A DNA stretch of 47,135 nucleotides from an uncultured Collinsella sp. (GCA_900757185.1 CAAEMX010000041.1:1-47135); one strand, 5' to 3'; counted from the stretch's first letter, positions 7,071 to 15,618 are shown. Numbers and translations: made by a program. The notes: a model not told the origin generated them from the sequence alone.

Positions 7071-8075
7071 ATGGCGCAAAAACAGCTCTCAATGAAAGAA
7101 ATCGCCCAACTTGCCGGGGTCTCCGTAGCCACCGTGAGCCATGTGGTCAACAACGTTGGCCGTTTCTCCGAGGACACGCGCAAACGCGTGCAGGATGTTA
7201 TCGACCAGTACGGTTACGTTACCAACCAGTCCGCCAAGACGCTTCGCCAAGCGCAGTCGCGCTCCATAGGCATGATCGTGCCCGATATATCCAACGACTT
7301 CTTTTCCAAGATCGCCTACCACGTAGAGCGCACGCTTGCGGCGCAGGGGTACTCTGTCTTTGTCTGCAACAGCGGCAACGATCCGCAGCGCGAGCGCGAT
7401 TACTTCCATAGCCTTGCCAGCAAGCAGGCCGACGGCATCATATGCATCTCGGGCCTGCGTGAGCTCACGGACGACATCGTCACGCGCGGTATCCCCGTGG
7501 TCTGCATCGACCGCATGCCGCAGTCGGACCTCGCCATCCCCCACGTGGGGACCGATGACGAACGCGGCGCCTACCTGGCAACGAGCGCACTCATTGACCG
7601 CGACTGCAAAAACATCCTCACCATCTCGAGCTTTACCGCAGACTACGACCGCAACGACCGCCTCACGGGCTATATGCATGCGCTCGCCGATCATGGCCTG
7701 CCGCTTCGCCGCGAGTACATGGCCTACGTCACCGGCCAGCGTCCTAGCATGGACGAGGCTCAGGATATCGTTGCCGGAATGATCGATGCGGGCATGCCGC
7801 TCGACGGCATCTTTGCCACAAGCGACCATTCGGCCGCAGGAGCGCTGCGCGCCGTGCAGGCAGCAGGTCTCAACGTGCCCGGAGACATCAAGATCGTGGG
7901 CTACGATGACTCCATCTATTCCAAGCTCACCACGCCGCAGATCACCACGGTTCAGCGCCACCCCGAGCTCATGGCACAAGGGGGTTGCAAGGCGCTCCTC
8001 GACCTCATCGCAGGCCGCACCCCCGCCATGGAGACCGTGGCCCCCGTAGAGCTCGTGCGCCGCAGGAGCTGCTAA
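7071..8075 (+). CDS. LacI/GalR-family transcriptional regulator
   Basis: This is a 334-residue repressor-type protein. An N-terminal helix-turn-helix and hinge helix occupy roughly residues 6-60 (MKEIAQLAGVSVATVSHVVNN). A periplasmic-binding-protein-like sugar domain fills the rest, with typical blocks GMIVPDISNDFF, DGIFATSD and IVGYDDS. Overall it is RbsR/CcpA-like in length. The ATG follows GGAGG. It is divergent from the epimerase-rpiB pair, and the shared spacer contains two near-identical dyads and three half-sites. It most likely represses that pair and itself, and releases on binding a sugar or sugar phosphate. The effector is unknown. Confidence 0.9.
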   Translation: MAQKQLSMKEIAQLAGVSVATVSHVVNNVGRFSEDTRKRVQDVIDQYGYVTNQSAKTLRQAQSRSIGMIVPDISNDFFSKIAYHVERTLAAQGYSVFVCNSGNDPQRERDYFHSLASKQADGIICISGLRELTDDIVTRGIPVVCIDRMPQSDLAIPHVGTDDERGAYLATSALIDRDCKNILTISSFTADYDRNDRLTGYMHALADHGLPLRREYMAYVTGQRPSMDEAQDIVAGMIDAGMPLDGIFATSDHSAAGALRAVQAAGLNVPGDIKIVGYDDSIYSKLTTPQITTVQRHPELMAQGGCKALLDLIAGRTPAMETVAPVELVRRRSC

Positions 8076-8086
8076 CCGCACAGAAA

Positions 8087-8130
8087 GACGCCGCGGGACG
8101 CATCCAAGCCTGAAAACGTTCCGCGGCGTC
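8087..8130 (+). terminator. Stem-loop after the LacI-type gene
   Basis: A 14-bp arm (8087-8100) pairs with 8117-8130 with a single G-U on the plus strand. No T-run follows. It probably ends the regulator transcript and may also stop polA transcripts arriving from the right. Confidence 0.5.
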
Positions 8131-8205
8131 GGCATTGGCGACCTGCGACCATCGGGCGGCCAGAAGCGTCGCACCCGTGGTCATCGCCCGCAAGCTCGTC
8201 GCTCG

Positions 8206-10956
8206 CTACTTGGCGTCGGCCCAGGTTATGCCGGTGCTGGCTTCGGCGATCAACGGTACGCGGAGGTCTACTACGTGTTCCATGACGTCGCGGACCATGG
8301 CGGTGAGGCGCTCGACTTCGTCGACGGGGCACTCAAAGTCCAGTTCGTCGTGTACCTGCAGGATCATGTGGGCGGCAAAGCCTTCTTCTTCCAAGCGACG
8401 GCTTACGCGGGCCATGGCGATCTTGATGATGTCGGCGGCGGTGCCCTGCATGGGATGATTCATGGCCGTACGCTCGCCAAAGCCGCGGAGCTGCGGGTTT
8501 TTGGCCTTGAGCTCCGGAATATGACGACGGCGTCCGTACATGGTCTCGGCATAGCCCGTCTGCCTGGCGCGCGCCACCACGTTGTCGAGGAACGTGCGCA
8601 CGCCCGGGTAGGCCTCGTAGTAGCGGTCGATCATGTCGCGCGCCTCGACCATCGAGATGTGCAGCGACTGCGACAGGCCGTACGCCTGCTGACCGTACAC
8701 GATGCCAAAGTTCACGGCCTTGGCGCGGCTGCGCAGATCGGGCGTTACCTCGGACACGGGAACGCCAAACACGCGCGCGGCCGTCTCGGCATGGAAGTCC
8801 TCACCCTCGTTAAAGGCACGTACCAGATGTTCATCACCCGAAAGATGCGCGAGTAGGCGCAACTCGATCTGCGAGTAGTCCACCGCCAAAAAGACGCTGC
8901 CCTCGCCCGCCGAAAACGCCGTCTTGACGGTACGCCCCAGCTCCGAGCGCGTCGGAATGTTTTGCAGATTGGGGTCGCTCGAAGACAAACGCCCCGTCGC
9001 GGTGATGGTCTGGTTGTACGTGGTGTGCACACGCCCGTCACCACGGCGCAGCGGGCCCAGCGTGTCCAGATAGGTCGACTTAATCTTGGACTTCTCACGC
9101 CAGTCCAAAATCAGGCGCACGATCTCGTGGTCGCGGGCAAGGTCGCTCAGCACCTTGGCGTTGGTCGAATAGTAGCCGCGCTTGGTCTTTTTGAGGCCCT
9201 TGGTCGGAAGTCCCATAACATCAAACAGCACGTGCGAGAGTTGCATGGGGCTGCCGATGTTAAAGGTCTCGTCGCCGGCTAGGTCGCGAATGCTGCGCTC
9301 GACCTCGGCAATCTGGGTCGCCAGGCCCTCGGACAGACTGTGCAGGCGGTCGGGGTCCACGAGCATGCCCGCGCGCTCCATCTTGGCAAGCACCGGCACG
9401 AGCGGCATCTCGATCCCATCGAACACGTTGGCGGCGTTCTCGCGGGCCATGCGGTCACGCAGCGGTGCAACCAGCGCCAGCGTCAAGGCCGCCGTGCGAG
9501 CGGCGGGCGCAGGAGCGTCCTCGCCAGCACCCTCTGCGCCGCGCGCCGCAGGCAGCGCCATCTGCAGATACGTATCGGCCAGATACACCTCGTCAAACTC
9601 GGAGCGGTCGGAATCCAACAGGTAGGCGGCAACAACGGTATCGAAGATGCGCGTGGAATCGACTGCCAGCGGATCCATGAGCTCGAGCTCAGAAGAATCG
9701 ATGGGCGAAAGCTCATGCAGAAGCGCCTTCATATCCGGGCTCGCCGCACGGCCTTCCATAAACAGACGCGCGAGCACGCCGGCAATCACGCCGTGGGCGA
9801 AGTTGAAGCCCTCAACCTCAGCCGCCGCACCGCTGTCGCCCTCCTCGAGCGCAAACAGGCCCTTGGACGTCGCCAACCACAGCGTGCGCGTCAGCCCAAA
9901 GAGCGCGCCCTCTTCCTTGTCATCGTCCACCACGGCGGCGACCCACTCGCCTGCCTTGATCGCACGCGAAACCTCTGCGGCAGCGGCAGCGAGCGCCTCG
10001 GCATCGCCGGCGGCAGCGCGCATAACGTGAGGAATCTCAAACGTGCTGGCAGTGGCCGCAGCCCCGCCCTCGCCGCCGATCAGCGCCAAGAAACGGTTCT
10101 GCATGGCGGTGATACCAAGCGTACCCAGCGCCGCGGAAACCTCATCGGCAGAAAACGCCGGGAAGGACGTCGCCTCAAAATCGAGCTCAACGGGCGCATC
10201 GGTGCGGATGGTCGCCACCTTACGGCTCAGCAGCGCGTCGTCGATGTGTGCGCGCAGGTTCTCGCCCATCTTGCCCTTGACCTCGTCGGCATGCGCGATG
10301 ACCTCGTCCAGGCTGCCGTACTGCGCGATGAGCGCGCTCGCCTTTTTGGGGCCGATGCCCGGCACGCCGGGAATGTTGTCCGACGTATCGCCCTTCAGGC
10401 CGTAAAAATCGGGCACGAGCGCCGGCGTAATGCCGTGATACAGGTCGTCCACGCTCTCGGGCGTCATAATCGCCACGTCGGACAGGCCCTTGCGGGTCGA
10501 GACCACGTTGACGTGCTCGGTCACGAGCTGATACATGTCGCGGTCGCCGGTCACCAGCAGCATGTCGCAGCCGGCTTCCTCGCCCAGGCGCGCCATGGTG
10601 CCCAGGATATCGTCACCTTCCCAGCCCTCGGACTGCAAAATCGGCACGTTGAGCGCAGCGAGCAGCTCCTTAATCATGGGGAACTGCGCGTGCAGGTCGG
10701 GGTCCATGGGCGGGCGCTGCGCCTTATACTGCGGCAGCATCTCCATGCGCACGCGCGGCTTGCCCTTATCAAACGCCACGACCACACCATCGGGGTTAAA
10801 GGCGTCGATCATCTTGAGAAACATGTTTAAAAAGCCAAAGATCGCGTTGGTGGGGCGACCGTCCGGCGCGTTCATGGTGGGCGGCACGGCGTGGAAGGCG
10901 CGGTGCATGAGCGAGTTGCCGTCGATAACGGCAAAGGTACGGCGTTTGTCAGACAT
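8206..10956 (-). CDS. polA: DNA polymerase I
   Basis: PolA fills gaps and removes RNA primers during replication and repair. The 916-residue protein has an N-terminal 5'-3' exonuclease/flap domain (about 1-290; IDGNSLMHRAF, GLKGDTSDNIPGVPGIGPKKA), a middle 3'-5' exonuclease-like domain (about 310-520) and the polymerase domain. The polymerase domain has motif A VDYSQIELR near 692, motif B RAKAVNFGIVYG near 745 and motif C QVHDELDFE near 870. The DxE proofreading motif that should open the middle domain is not recognisable there, so proofreading is probably lost, as in many actinobacterial PolAs. The start follows GAGGT. The gene stands alone, divergent from the aminopeptidase. Confidence 0.97.
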   Translation of the reverse strand: MSDKRRTFAVIDGNSLMHRAFHAVPPTMNAPDGRPTNAIFGFLNMFLKMIDAFNPDGVVVAFDKGKPRVRMEMLPQYKAQRPPMDPDLHAQFPMIKELLAALNVPILQSEGWEGDDILGTMARLGEEAGCDMLLVTGDRDMYQLVTEHVNVVSTRKGLSDVAIMTPESVDDLYHGITPALVPDFYGLKGDTSDNIPGVPGIGPKKASALIAQYGSLDEVIAHADEVKGKMGENLRAHIDDALLSRKVATIRTDAPVELDFEATSFPAFSADEVSAALGTLGITAMQNRFLALIGGEGGAAATASTFEIPHVMRAAAGDAEALAAAAAEVSRAIKAGEWVAAVVDDDKEEGALFGLTRTLWLATSKGLFALEEGDSGAAAEVEGFNFAHGVIAGVLARLFMEGRAASPDMKALLHELSPIDSSELELMDPLAVDSTRIFDTVVAAYLLDSDRSEFDEVYLADTYLQMALPAARGAEGAGEDAPAPAARTAALTLALVAPLRDRMARENAANVFDGIEMPLVPVLAKMERAGMLVDPDRLHSLSEGLATQIAEVERSIRDLAGDETFNIGSPMQLSHVLFDVMGLPTKGLKKTKRGYYSTNAKVLSDLARDHEIVRLILDWREKSKIKSTYLDTLGPLRRGDGRVHTTYNQTITATGRLSSSDPNLQNIPTRSELGRTVKTAFSAGEGSVFLAVDYSQIELRLLAHLSGDEHLVRAFNEGEDFHAETAARVFGVPVSEVTPDLRSRAKAVNFGIVYGQQAYGLSQSLHISMVEARDMIDRYYEAYPGVRTFLDNVVARARQTGYAETMYGRRRHIPELKAKNPQLRGFGERTAMNHPMQGTAADIIKIAMARVSRRLEEEGFAAHMILQVHDELDFECPVDEVERLTAMVRDVMEHVVDLRVPLIAEASTGITWADAK

Positions 10957-11122
10957 ATTGAATACCTCGCTTTGGGCTGGGCACGATTTGCTCCCACCAG
11001 TTTACACGCTCCCCGCCTCGCGGCCACCGCACATCAGGCTCCTCCGCCACCGCGCGCCCGCGCGTGATACGATGGCTCACGGTACATTAACCAGCACGAT
11101 CGATCCGAAAGGAGCCTGCGTC

Positions 11123-12520
11123 ATGGAGCGTCCCTGCGCATGGAAAAAGTACACGCCACAGCAGATCGAGGAGCTCGAGGAGCTTTGCCGCGGCTATAAG
11201 CAGTTTTTGAGTGAGAACAAGACCGAGCGCCTGTGTGTCAAGACCGGCATCAAGATGGCCGAGGAGGCGGGCTACGTCGACCTGGAGACCGTGATCGCCG
11301 AAGGCCGCGAGCTCAAGGCAGGCGACAAGGTGTACGCCGCCAACCACGGCAAGGACCTTATGCTCGTCAACCTTGGAACCGCCCCGCTCGAGCAGGGCTT
11401 TAACATCCTGGGCGCCCACGTGGACTCGCCTCGCCTGGACCTCAAGCAAAATCCCGCCTTCGAGGCCGGCGACATGGCCTACCTCGACACGCACTACTAC
11501 GGCGGCGTCAAGAGCTACCACTGGGTGGCCTCCCCGCTCGCGCTTGTGGGCGTCATCTGCAAAAAGGACGGCACCACCGTCGACATCAACATCGGCGACA
11601 AGGCCGACGACCCGGTCTTTACCATCTCCGACCTGCTGATCCACCTCTCGAGCGAGCAGATGTCCAAGCCGGCCAAGGACGCCGTCGACGCCGAGATCCT
11701 CGACGTGATCGTGGGCGGCCGTCCCGTCAAGTTTGACGTGGACGACAAGGACGCCCCCAAGGAGCCCGTCAAGCAGATGTTCCTGGACATCCTCAAGGAA
11801 CAGTACGACGTCGAGGAGGAGGACTTCCTCTCCGCCGAGATAGAGGTCGTGCCCGCCGGCCCCGCCCGCGACATGGGTCTCGACCGCTCCATGATTTTGG
11901 GCTATGGCCACGACGACCGCGTCTGCGCTTACCCCTCCATGCTCGCCCAGATCAACGTGGCAGACGTCGAACGTACGAGCATCACGCTCATCGTCGACAA
12001 GGAGGAGATCGGTTCCGTGGGTGCCACCGGCATGACGAGCCGCTTCTTCGAGAACACCGTCGCCGAGATCATGACGCTCGCCGGCGAGGATAGCCCGCTG
12101 GCCCTGCGCCGCGCGCTCGCCCGCAGCCGCATGCTCTCCTCCGACGTGTCCGCCGGCTTCGACCCGGGCTACGCCGGCAAGTTCGAAACCAAGAACGCAG
12201 CCTTTATGGGTCGCGGCCTGTGCTTTAACAAGTACACGGGCAGCCGCGGCAAGGGCGGCTCTAACGACGCCGACGCCGAGTATGTGGCCCTCATCCGCGA
12301 CATCATGGACGAGGCCGGCGTGGACTTCCAGACCTGCGAGCTCGGTCGCGTCAACGCGGGCGGCGGCGGCACCATCGCATACATCATGGCTAAGTACGGC
12401 ATGAACGTCATCGACTCTGGCGTTGCCGTCCTGTCCATGCACGCCCTGTGGGAGGTCGCTAACAAGGCCGATATCTACGAGGCCTATCGCGGCTACAAGG
12501 CCTTCATCGAGCGCGCGTAA
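11123..12520 (+). CDS. M18 family metallo-aminopeptidase
   Basis: This is a dinuclear zinc aminopeptidase that removes N-terminal residues from peptides in the cytoplasm (aminopeptidase I / ApeA type). The 465-residue protein has the zinc motif GAHVDSPR (His99, Asp101), DKEEIGS near 292-296 (catalytic and zinc glutamates), SSDVSAG and a C-terminal MHALWE with the last histidine ligand. The frame is open far upstream across polA, but AAAGGAG in front of the ATG at 11123 and the family N-terminus fix the start. TACGAT at about 11070 may be its -10. A long palindrome plus T-run follows the stop. Confidence 0.93.
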   Translation: MERPCAWKKYTPQQIEELEELCRGYKQFLSENKTERLCVKTGIKMAEEAGYVDLETVIAEGRELKAGDKVYAANHGKDLMLVNLGTAPLEQGFNILGAHVDSPRLDLKQNPAFEAGDMAYLDTHYYGGVKSYHWVASPLALVGVICKKDGTTVDINIGDKADDPVFTISDLLIHLSSEQMSKPAKDAVDAEILDVIVGGRPVKFDVDDKDAPKEPVKQMFLDILKEQYDVEEEDFLSAEIEVVPAGPARDMGLDRSMILGYGHDDRVCAYPSMLAQINVADVERTSITLIVDKEEIGSVGATGMTSRFFENTVAEIMTLAGEDSPLALRRALARSRMLSSDVSAGFDPGYAGKFETKNAAFMGRGLCFNKYTGSRGKGGSNDADAEYVALIRDIMDEAGVDFQTCELGRVNAGGGGTIAYIMAKYGMNVIDSGVAVLSMHALWEVANKADIYEAYRGYKAFIERA

Positions 12521-12533
12521 CCAACCCTTCATC

Positions 12534-12610
12534 AGTTGCGGTGAAATACGGACTAAACTGGCCCATAAACGGCCAAAACGGGCCGTATTTCACCGCAACT
12601 TTCTTTTTTG
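12534..12610 (+). terminator. Long perfect palindrome with T-run after the M18 aminopeptidase gene
   Basis: Arms AGTTGCGGTGAAATACGG (12534-12551) and its exact complement (12583-12600) pair over 18 bp without mismatch. The 31-nt centre contains further GGCC pairing. TTCTTTTTTG follows at once, so it can work as an intrinsic terminator. The yaaA ribosome site begins only 3 nt after the T-run, so yaaA needs transcripts that pass or start inside this element. Confidence 0.8.
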
Positions 12611-12623
12611 CAAAGGAGAGTCC

Positions 12624-13433
12624 ATGCTGCAGGTCATCATTTCGCCCGCCAAGCAGATGCGCGCGGCCCAAGATGCTTTTGAAGTCCTGGGCATTCCACC
12701 TTTTGCGCACGAGACGGCTCGCCTCCACCGCGCACTGCTAGATATCGAGCGAAATGAAGGCAGCGGCGGCCTGCAGGCGCTATGGAACGTGAGCGACAAA
12801 CTGCTGGGGCCTTGCCTCAACACCCTGCATGAGTTCGGGCCCATCCTGAAAAACGGCGATCTCGACAATCCCGCACTCGCCCGTCGCCTCTCCCCCGCCG
12901 TCATGTCCTATCACGGTATTCAATACCAGAGCATGGCGCCCGAGGTGATGGATGCCGAACAGCTCGCCTGGCTGCAAAGCCACCTGTGGATCCTCTCTGG
13001 CCTCTACGGGTGCGTTCGCCCCTTTCATGCCGTTGAACCGTATCGGTTGGAGATGGGCGCGAAGCTTGCCGTCGACGATACCCGAGACCTCTACGCGTTT
13101 TGGGGCGACAAGCTCGCACGGGCCATCGCTCCGGCGGGCTCCAACGTTACGATCGTCAACCTCGCCAGCGCGGAATACGCCAAAGCCGTTCTGCCCCACC
13201 TCGCGGGCGACGCCACGGCCGTCACATGCCTCTTTGGCGAGGGTATCCGCAACGGGAAGCCCATCCAACGGTCGACCGCCAGCAAAAAGGCACGCGGCTC
13301 CATGGTGCGGTGGATGGCAGAAAACAAGCTCGAGGATGCAAGCGAACTTACCGCATTCAACATCGGCTATCGGCACATCCCCGAGCTTTCAGACAAAAAC
13401 ACCCTGGTTTTCATGAACGCGCAGGCACAATAG
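12624..13433 (+). CDS. yaaA: YaaA family (DUF328) peroxide stress protein
   Basis: YaaA proteins bind DNA and lower free iron during hydrogen peroxide stress in E. coli. The 269-residue product has the family start MLQVIISPAKQM, the central YHGIQYQSM and LSGLYG blocks, and the YRLEMG and NLASAEYAKAV segments, all in order and at normal length. The start follows AAAGGAG. The open frame continues upstream into the aminopeptidase gene but without homology. The gene is convergent with the minus-strand membrane protein gene, 23 bp away. No terminator is obvious in that gap. Confidence 0.93.
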   Translation: MLQVIISPAKQMRAAQDAFEVLGIPPFAHETARLHRALLDIERNEGSGGLQALWNVSDKLLGPCLNTLHEFGPILKNGDLDNPALARRLSPAVMSYHGIQYQSMAPEVMDAEQLAWLQSHLWILSGLYGCVRPFHAVEPYRLEMGAKLAVDDTRDLYAFWGDKLARAIAPAGSNVTIVNLASAEYAKAVLPHLAGDATAVTCLFGEGIRNGKPIQRSTASKKARGSMVRWMAENKLEDASELTAFNIGYRHIPELSDKNTLVFMNAQAQ

Positions 13434-13456
13434 ACCCGCCGTTTCCAAACACCCCG

Positions 13457-13978
13457 TTACTCCGCCAAGCCGTCGGCCTTTGCAATCTCGCTCGTCGAGC
13501 CATCTTGGTAGGTAATCTTAACGTGCTCTACGTCGGATACTTTGACGCCCGACGGGGGCTCCAGGCGCCATTCCGTCAGCGCGATATCCATCGTCGTGGG
13601 CACATCCCCTTGATCTTTGAGCTCGACCGTCAGCGTTTTGAGCGTCGCATCAAACGTCACGCGTTCGATTTCTTCACCTGGAATGGACCCACCACTCAGC
13701 TGCAGCTGGACAAATCCATCGCACGGATACCAATAGTCGCCCGGAACGGCGAGCGTATTGGCATTACCGCCAGTACTCCTCACCGTCATAATCGGTAGGT
13801 TATCATCAGCCTCGAACTCCCATGCAGCGCCGCCGCGACCACCAAACGTCCAGATACAAAAGGCAATCACCAGCACGGCAAGCACCGCAAAACCAATCGC
13901 GACAAGGCCATGGTGCGCACGGCTTTCCTCGGCCGATACATCCCATTGCGTCTCTCGATATAGATGCTTGTCTTCCAT
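13457..13978 (-). CDS. Single-pass membrane protein of unknown function
   Basis: I do not recognise this 173-residue protein. A short, charged, likely cytoplasmic N-terminus (MEDKHLYRETQWDVSAEES) is followed by one membrane helix at about residues 25-46. An outside domain rich in beta-type and acidic residues follows, including GDYWYPCDGFVQLQL and EWRLEPPSGVKV. Only one cysteine lies in the outside domain. The ATG follows GGGGAGG. The open frame extends much further upstream, but only as a shadow of thiC. It is divergent from thiC, about 70 bp from the start of the TPP riboswitch. That proximity does not by itself imply a role in thiamine metabolism. Confidence 0.75.
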   Translation of the reverse strand: MEDKHLYRETQWDVSAEESRAHHGLVAIGFAVLAVLVIAFCIWTFGGRGGAAWEFEADDNLPIMTVRSTGGNANTLAVPGDYWYPCDGFVQLQLSGGSIPGEEIERVTFDATLKTLTVELKDQGDVPTTMDIALTEWRLEPPSGVKVSDVEHVKITYQDGSTSEIAKADGLAE

Positions 13979-14028
13979 GTTCGCCTCCCCACAGGCACGC
14001 TCGTTAGGCCAATCGTACCCATTCGAGC

Positions 14029-14034
14029 TATACT
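14029..14034 (+). promoter_or_regulatory. Candidate -10 of the thiC transcript
   Basis: TATACT lies about 17 bp before the first conserved bases of the TPP riboswitch, the right place for a leader transcript start. The matching -35 is weak. Confidence 0.45.
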
Positions 14035-14050
14035 TGAGCCCATTACATAA

Positions 14051-14141
14051 ACGGGGAGCTTGCAGGACAAGACGGCAGGCTGAGACTGGGCGCGCCCGCC
14101 CTGACCCGCAAACCTGATATGGGTAATGCCAACGAAGGGAG
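14051..14141 (+). promoter_or_regulatory. TPP (THI element) riboswitch upstream of thiC
   Basis: The conserved TPP aptamer parts occur in order. These are an opening ACGGGGAGC, CTGAGA at 14080-14085, the variable stem, ACC...CCTGAT at 14113-14118, and the closing GGGTAATGCCAACGAAGGGA (14121-14140). Thiamine pyrophosphate binding to such elements turns off thiamine genes. The thiC ribosome site AAGGGAG lies within the closing strand, so control of translation start is the likely mechanism. No separate T-run terminator follows the aptamer. Confidence 0.93.
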
Positions 14142-14149
14142 CCGTGCCA

Positions 14150-15484
14150 ATGAGCACACAGACCGAGCCCAAGCTCGTCACGCAAATCGACTTCGCCCGC
14201 GCCGGGCAGATCACGCCGCAGATGAAGGAAGTCGCCGAGCGCGAGCATCGCGACCCCGAGTACATCCGCGAGCGCGTGGCCGACGGCCGCATCGCCATTC
14301 CCGCCAACATCGTGCATATCAAAAAGGGCATGCGCGCCTTTGGTGTCGGCGAGGGCCTGGCCACCAAGGTCAACGTCAACCTGGGCATCTCGGGCGACAA
14401 GGCCGATGCCGCCGAGGAATGGAAGAAGGTCAAGATCGCCGAGAACTTTGGCGCCGACGCCATCATGGACCTCTCCAACTCGGGCAAGACGCGCCAGTTC
14501 CGCCAGCAGCTCATCGACGAGACGCCGCTCATGGTGGGCACGGTGCCGATGTACGACGCCATCGGCTACATGGAAAAGCCGCTGGTCAAGCTTACCAAGG
14601 ACGACCTGCTCGAGGTCGTGCGCGCACACGCCGAGGACGGCGTGGACTTTATGACCATCCACTGCGGCATCAACAAATCGGTCATCAAGACCTTTAAGGA
14701 GACCGGCCGCCTGATGAACATCGTCAGCCGCGGCGGCTCGCTGCTGTTTGGCTGGATGGAGGTCACCGGTAACGAGAACCCCTTCTACGAGTTCTACGAC
14801 GAGGTGCTCGAGATCTGCCACGAATACGACGTGACGATCTCGCTCGGCGACTCCTGCCGCCCGGGTTGTCTCTACGACTCCAACGACGCAACCGAGACCG
14901 CCGAGATGATCGAGCTGGGCAAGCTGTGCAAGCGCGCCTGGGCCGCCGGCGTCCAGGTTATGGTCGAGGGCCCGGGTCACATGGCGCTCGACGAGATCGC
15001 AGCCAACATGAAGCTGCAGAAGCGCCTGTGCCACAACGCCCCGTTCTATGTGCTGGGGCCGCTGGTGACCGATATCGGCGTAGGCTACGACCACATCACC
15101 GCCGCCATTGGTGGCGCCATCTCCGCCAGTTCCGGCGCCGACTTCCTGTGCTACGTGACACCGGCAGAGCACCTATGCCTGCCTAACGCCCAGGACGTGC
15201 TCGATGGCCTCATGGCCACCAAGATTGCCGCACACGCCGCCGACATCGCCAAGAAGGTACCGCACGCCCGTGACATGGACGACAAGATGGGCCAGGCACG
15301 CCGCAAGCTCGACTGGGACGCCATGTGGAAGTGCGCCCTCGACCCGGTCACCGGCAAGAAGCGCTACGAGGAATCCCCCGCCGCCACTGAGGGAACCTGC
15401 ACCATGTGCGGCAAGATGTGCGCCGTCCGCACTGTCAACAAGGTGTTCGAGGGCACGACAATCGACCTCGGCATGGAGGACTAA
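14150..15484 (+). CDS. thiC: Phosphomethylpyrimidine (HMP-P) synthase ThiC
   Basis: ThiC is a radical-SAM iron-sulfur enzyme that rearranges aminoimidazole ribotide to hydroxymethylpyrimidine phosphate for thiamine. The 444-residue protein has the core blocks MDLSNSGKTRQFRQQ, FMTIHCGI, SLGDSCRPGC, VEGPGHMALDEI and FLCYVTPAEHLCLP. The C-terminal cluster motif is CTMCGKMC, that is CX2CX3C, one residue shorter than the CX2CX4C I associate with E. coli ThiC. It also lacks the long N-terminal extension, so it is the short form. An ATG at 14126 lies inside the riboswitch and is rejected. The one at 14150 follows AAGGGAG. thiD lies downstream. Confidence 0.97.
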   Translation: MSTQTEPKLVTQIDFARAGQITPQMKEVAEREHRDPEYIRERVADGRIAIPANIVHIKKGMRAFGVGEGLATKVNVNLGISGDKADAAEEWKKVKIAENFGADAIMDLSNSGKTRQFRQQLIDETPLMVGTVPMYDAIGYMEKPLVKLTKDDLLEVVRAHAEDGVDFMTIHCGINKSVIKTFKETGRLMNIVSRGGSLLFGWMEVTGNENPFYEFYDEVLEICHEYDVTISLGDSCRPGCLYDSNDATETAEMIELGKLCKRAWAAGVQVMVEGPGHMALDEIAANMKLQKRLCHNAPFYVLGPLVTDIGVGYDHITAAIGGAISASSGADFLCYVTPAEHLCLPNAQDVLDGLMATKIAAHAADIAKKVPHARDMDDKMGQARRKLDWDAMWKCALDPVTGKKRYEESPAATEGTCTMCGKMCAVRTVNKVFEGTTIDLGMED

Positions 15485-15577
15485 CTCGTCGCCACGATTG
15501 CTTTTGGAAGCACCGCGACGTCGACCGTTGTTGACGTGTGAACATTTGCTTACATTTGCGTAAAGATTGCATCGCCC

Positions 15578-15613
15578 GCCCGGGTTCGACATAGAGTCGG
15601 CCCGGGCATCTTT
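15578..15613 (+). terminator. thiC terminator
   Basis: GCCCGGG (15578-15584) pairs with CCCGGGC (15601-15607), and an inner CGAC/GTCG stem extends it. ATCTTT follows. It lies about 95 bp beyond thiC and overlaps the possible thiD -10. Confidence 0.6.
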
Positions 15614-15618
15614 ATAAT
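15613..15618 (+). promoter_or_regulatory. Candidate -10 of thiD
   Basis: A perfect TATAAT sits 46 bp before the thiD ATG, directly after the thiC terminator stem. No clear -35 is seen because the stem occupies that space. Read-through from thiC is the alternative source of thiD mRNA. Confidence 0.45.

Noticed and set aside
10535..11122. Upstream extension of the aminopeptidase frame
   Set aside because: It runs antisense through polA and lacks homology. The family N-terminus and AAAGGAG support 11123.
11087..12532. 481-codon antisense open frame across the M18 aminopeptidase gene, and similar long frames opposite argG, polA, murD, mraY, murF and ftsI
   Set aside because: They mirror GC-rich codon periodicity of the real genes, lack ribosome sites and show no family motifs.
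14126..14149. Earlier in-frame ATG for thiC
   Set aside because: It lies inside the conserved TPP aptamer and has no ribosome site. ATG 14150 follows AAGGGAG.
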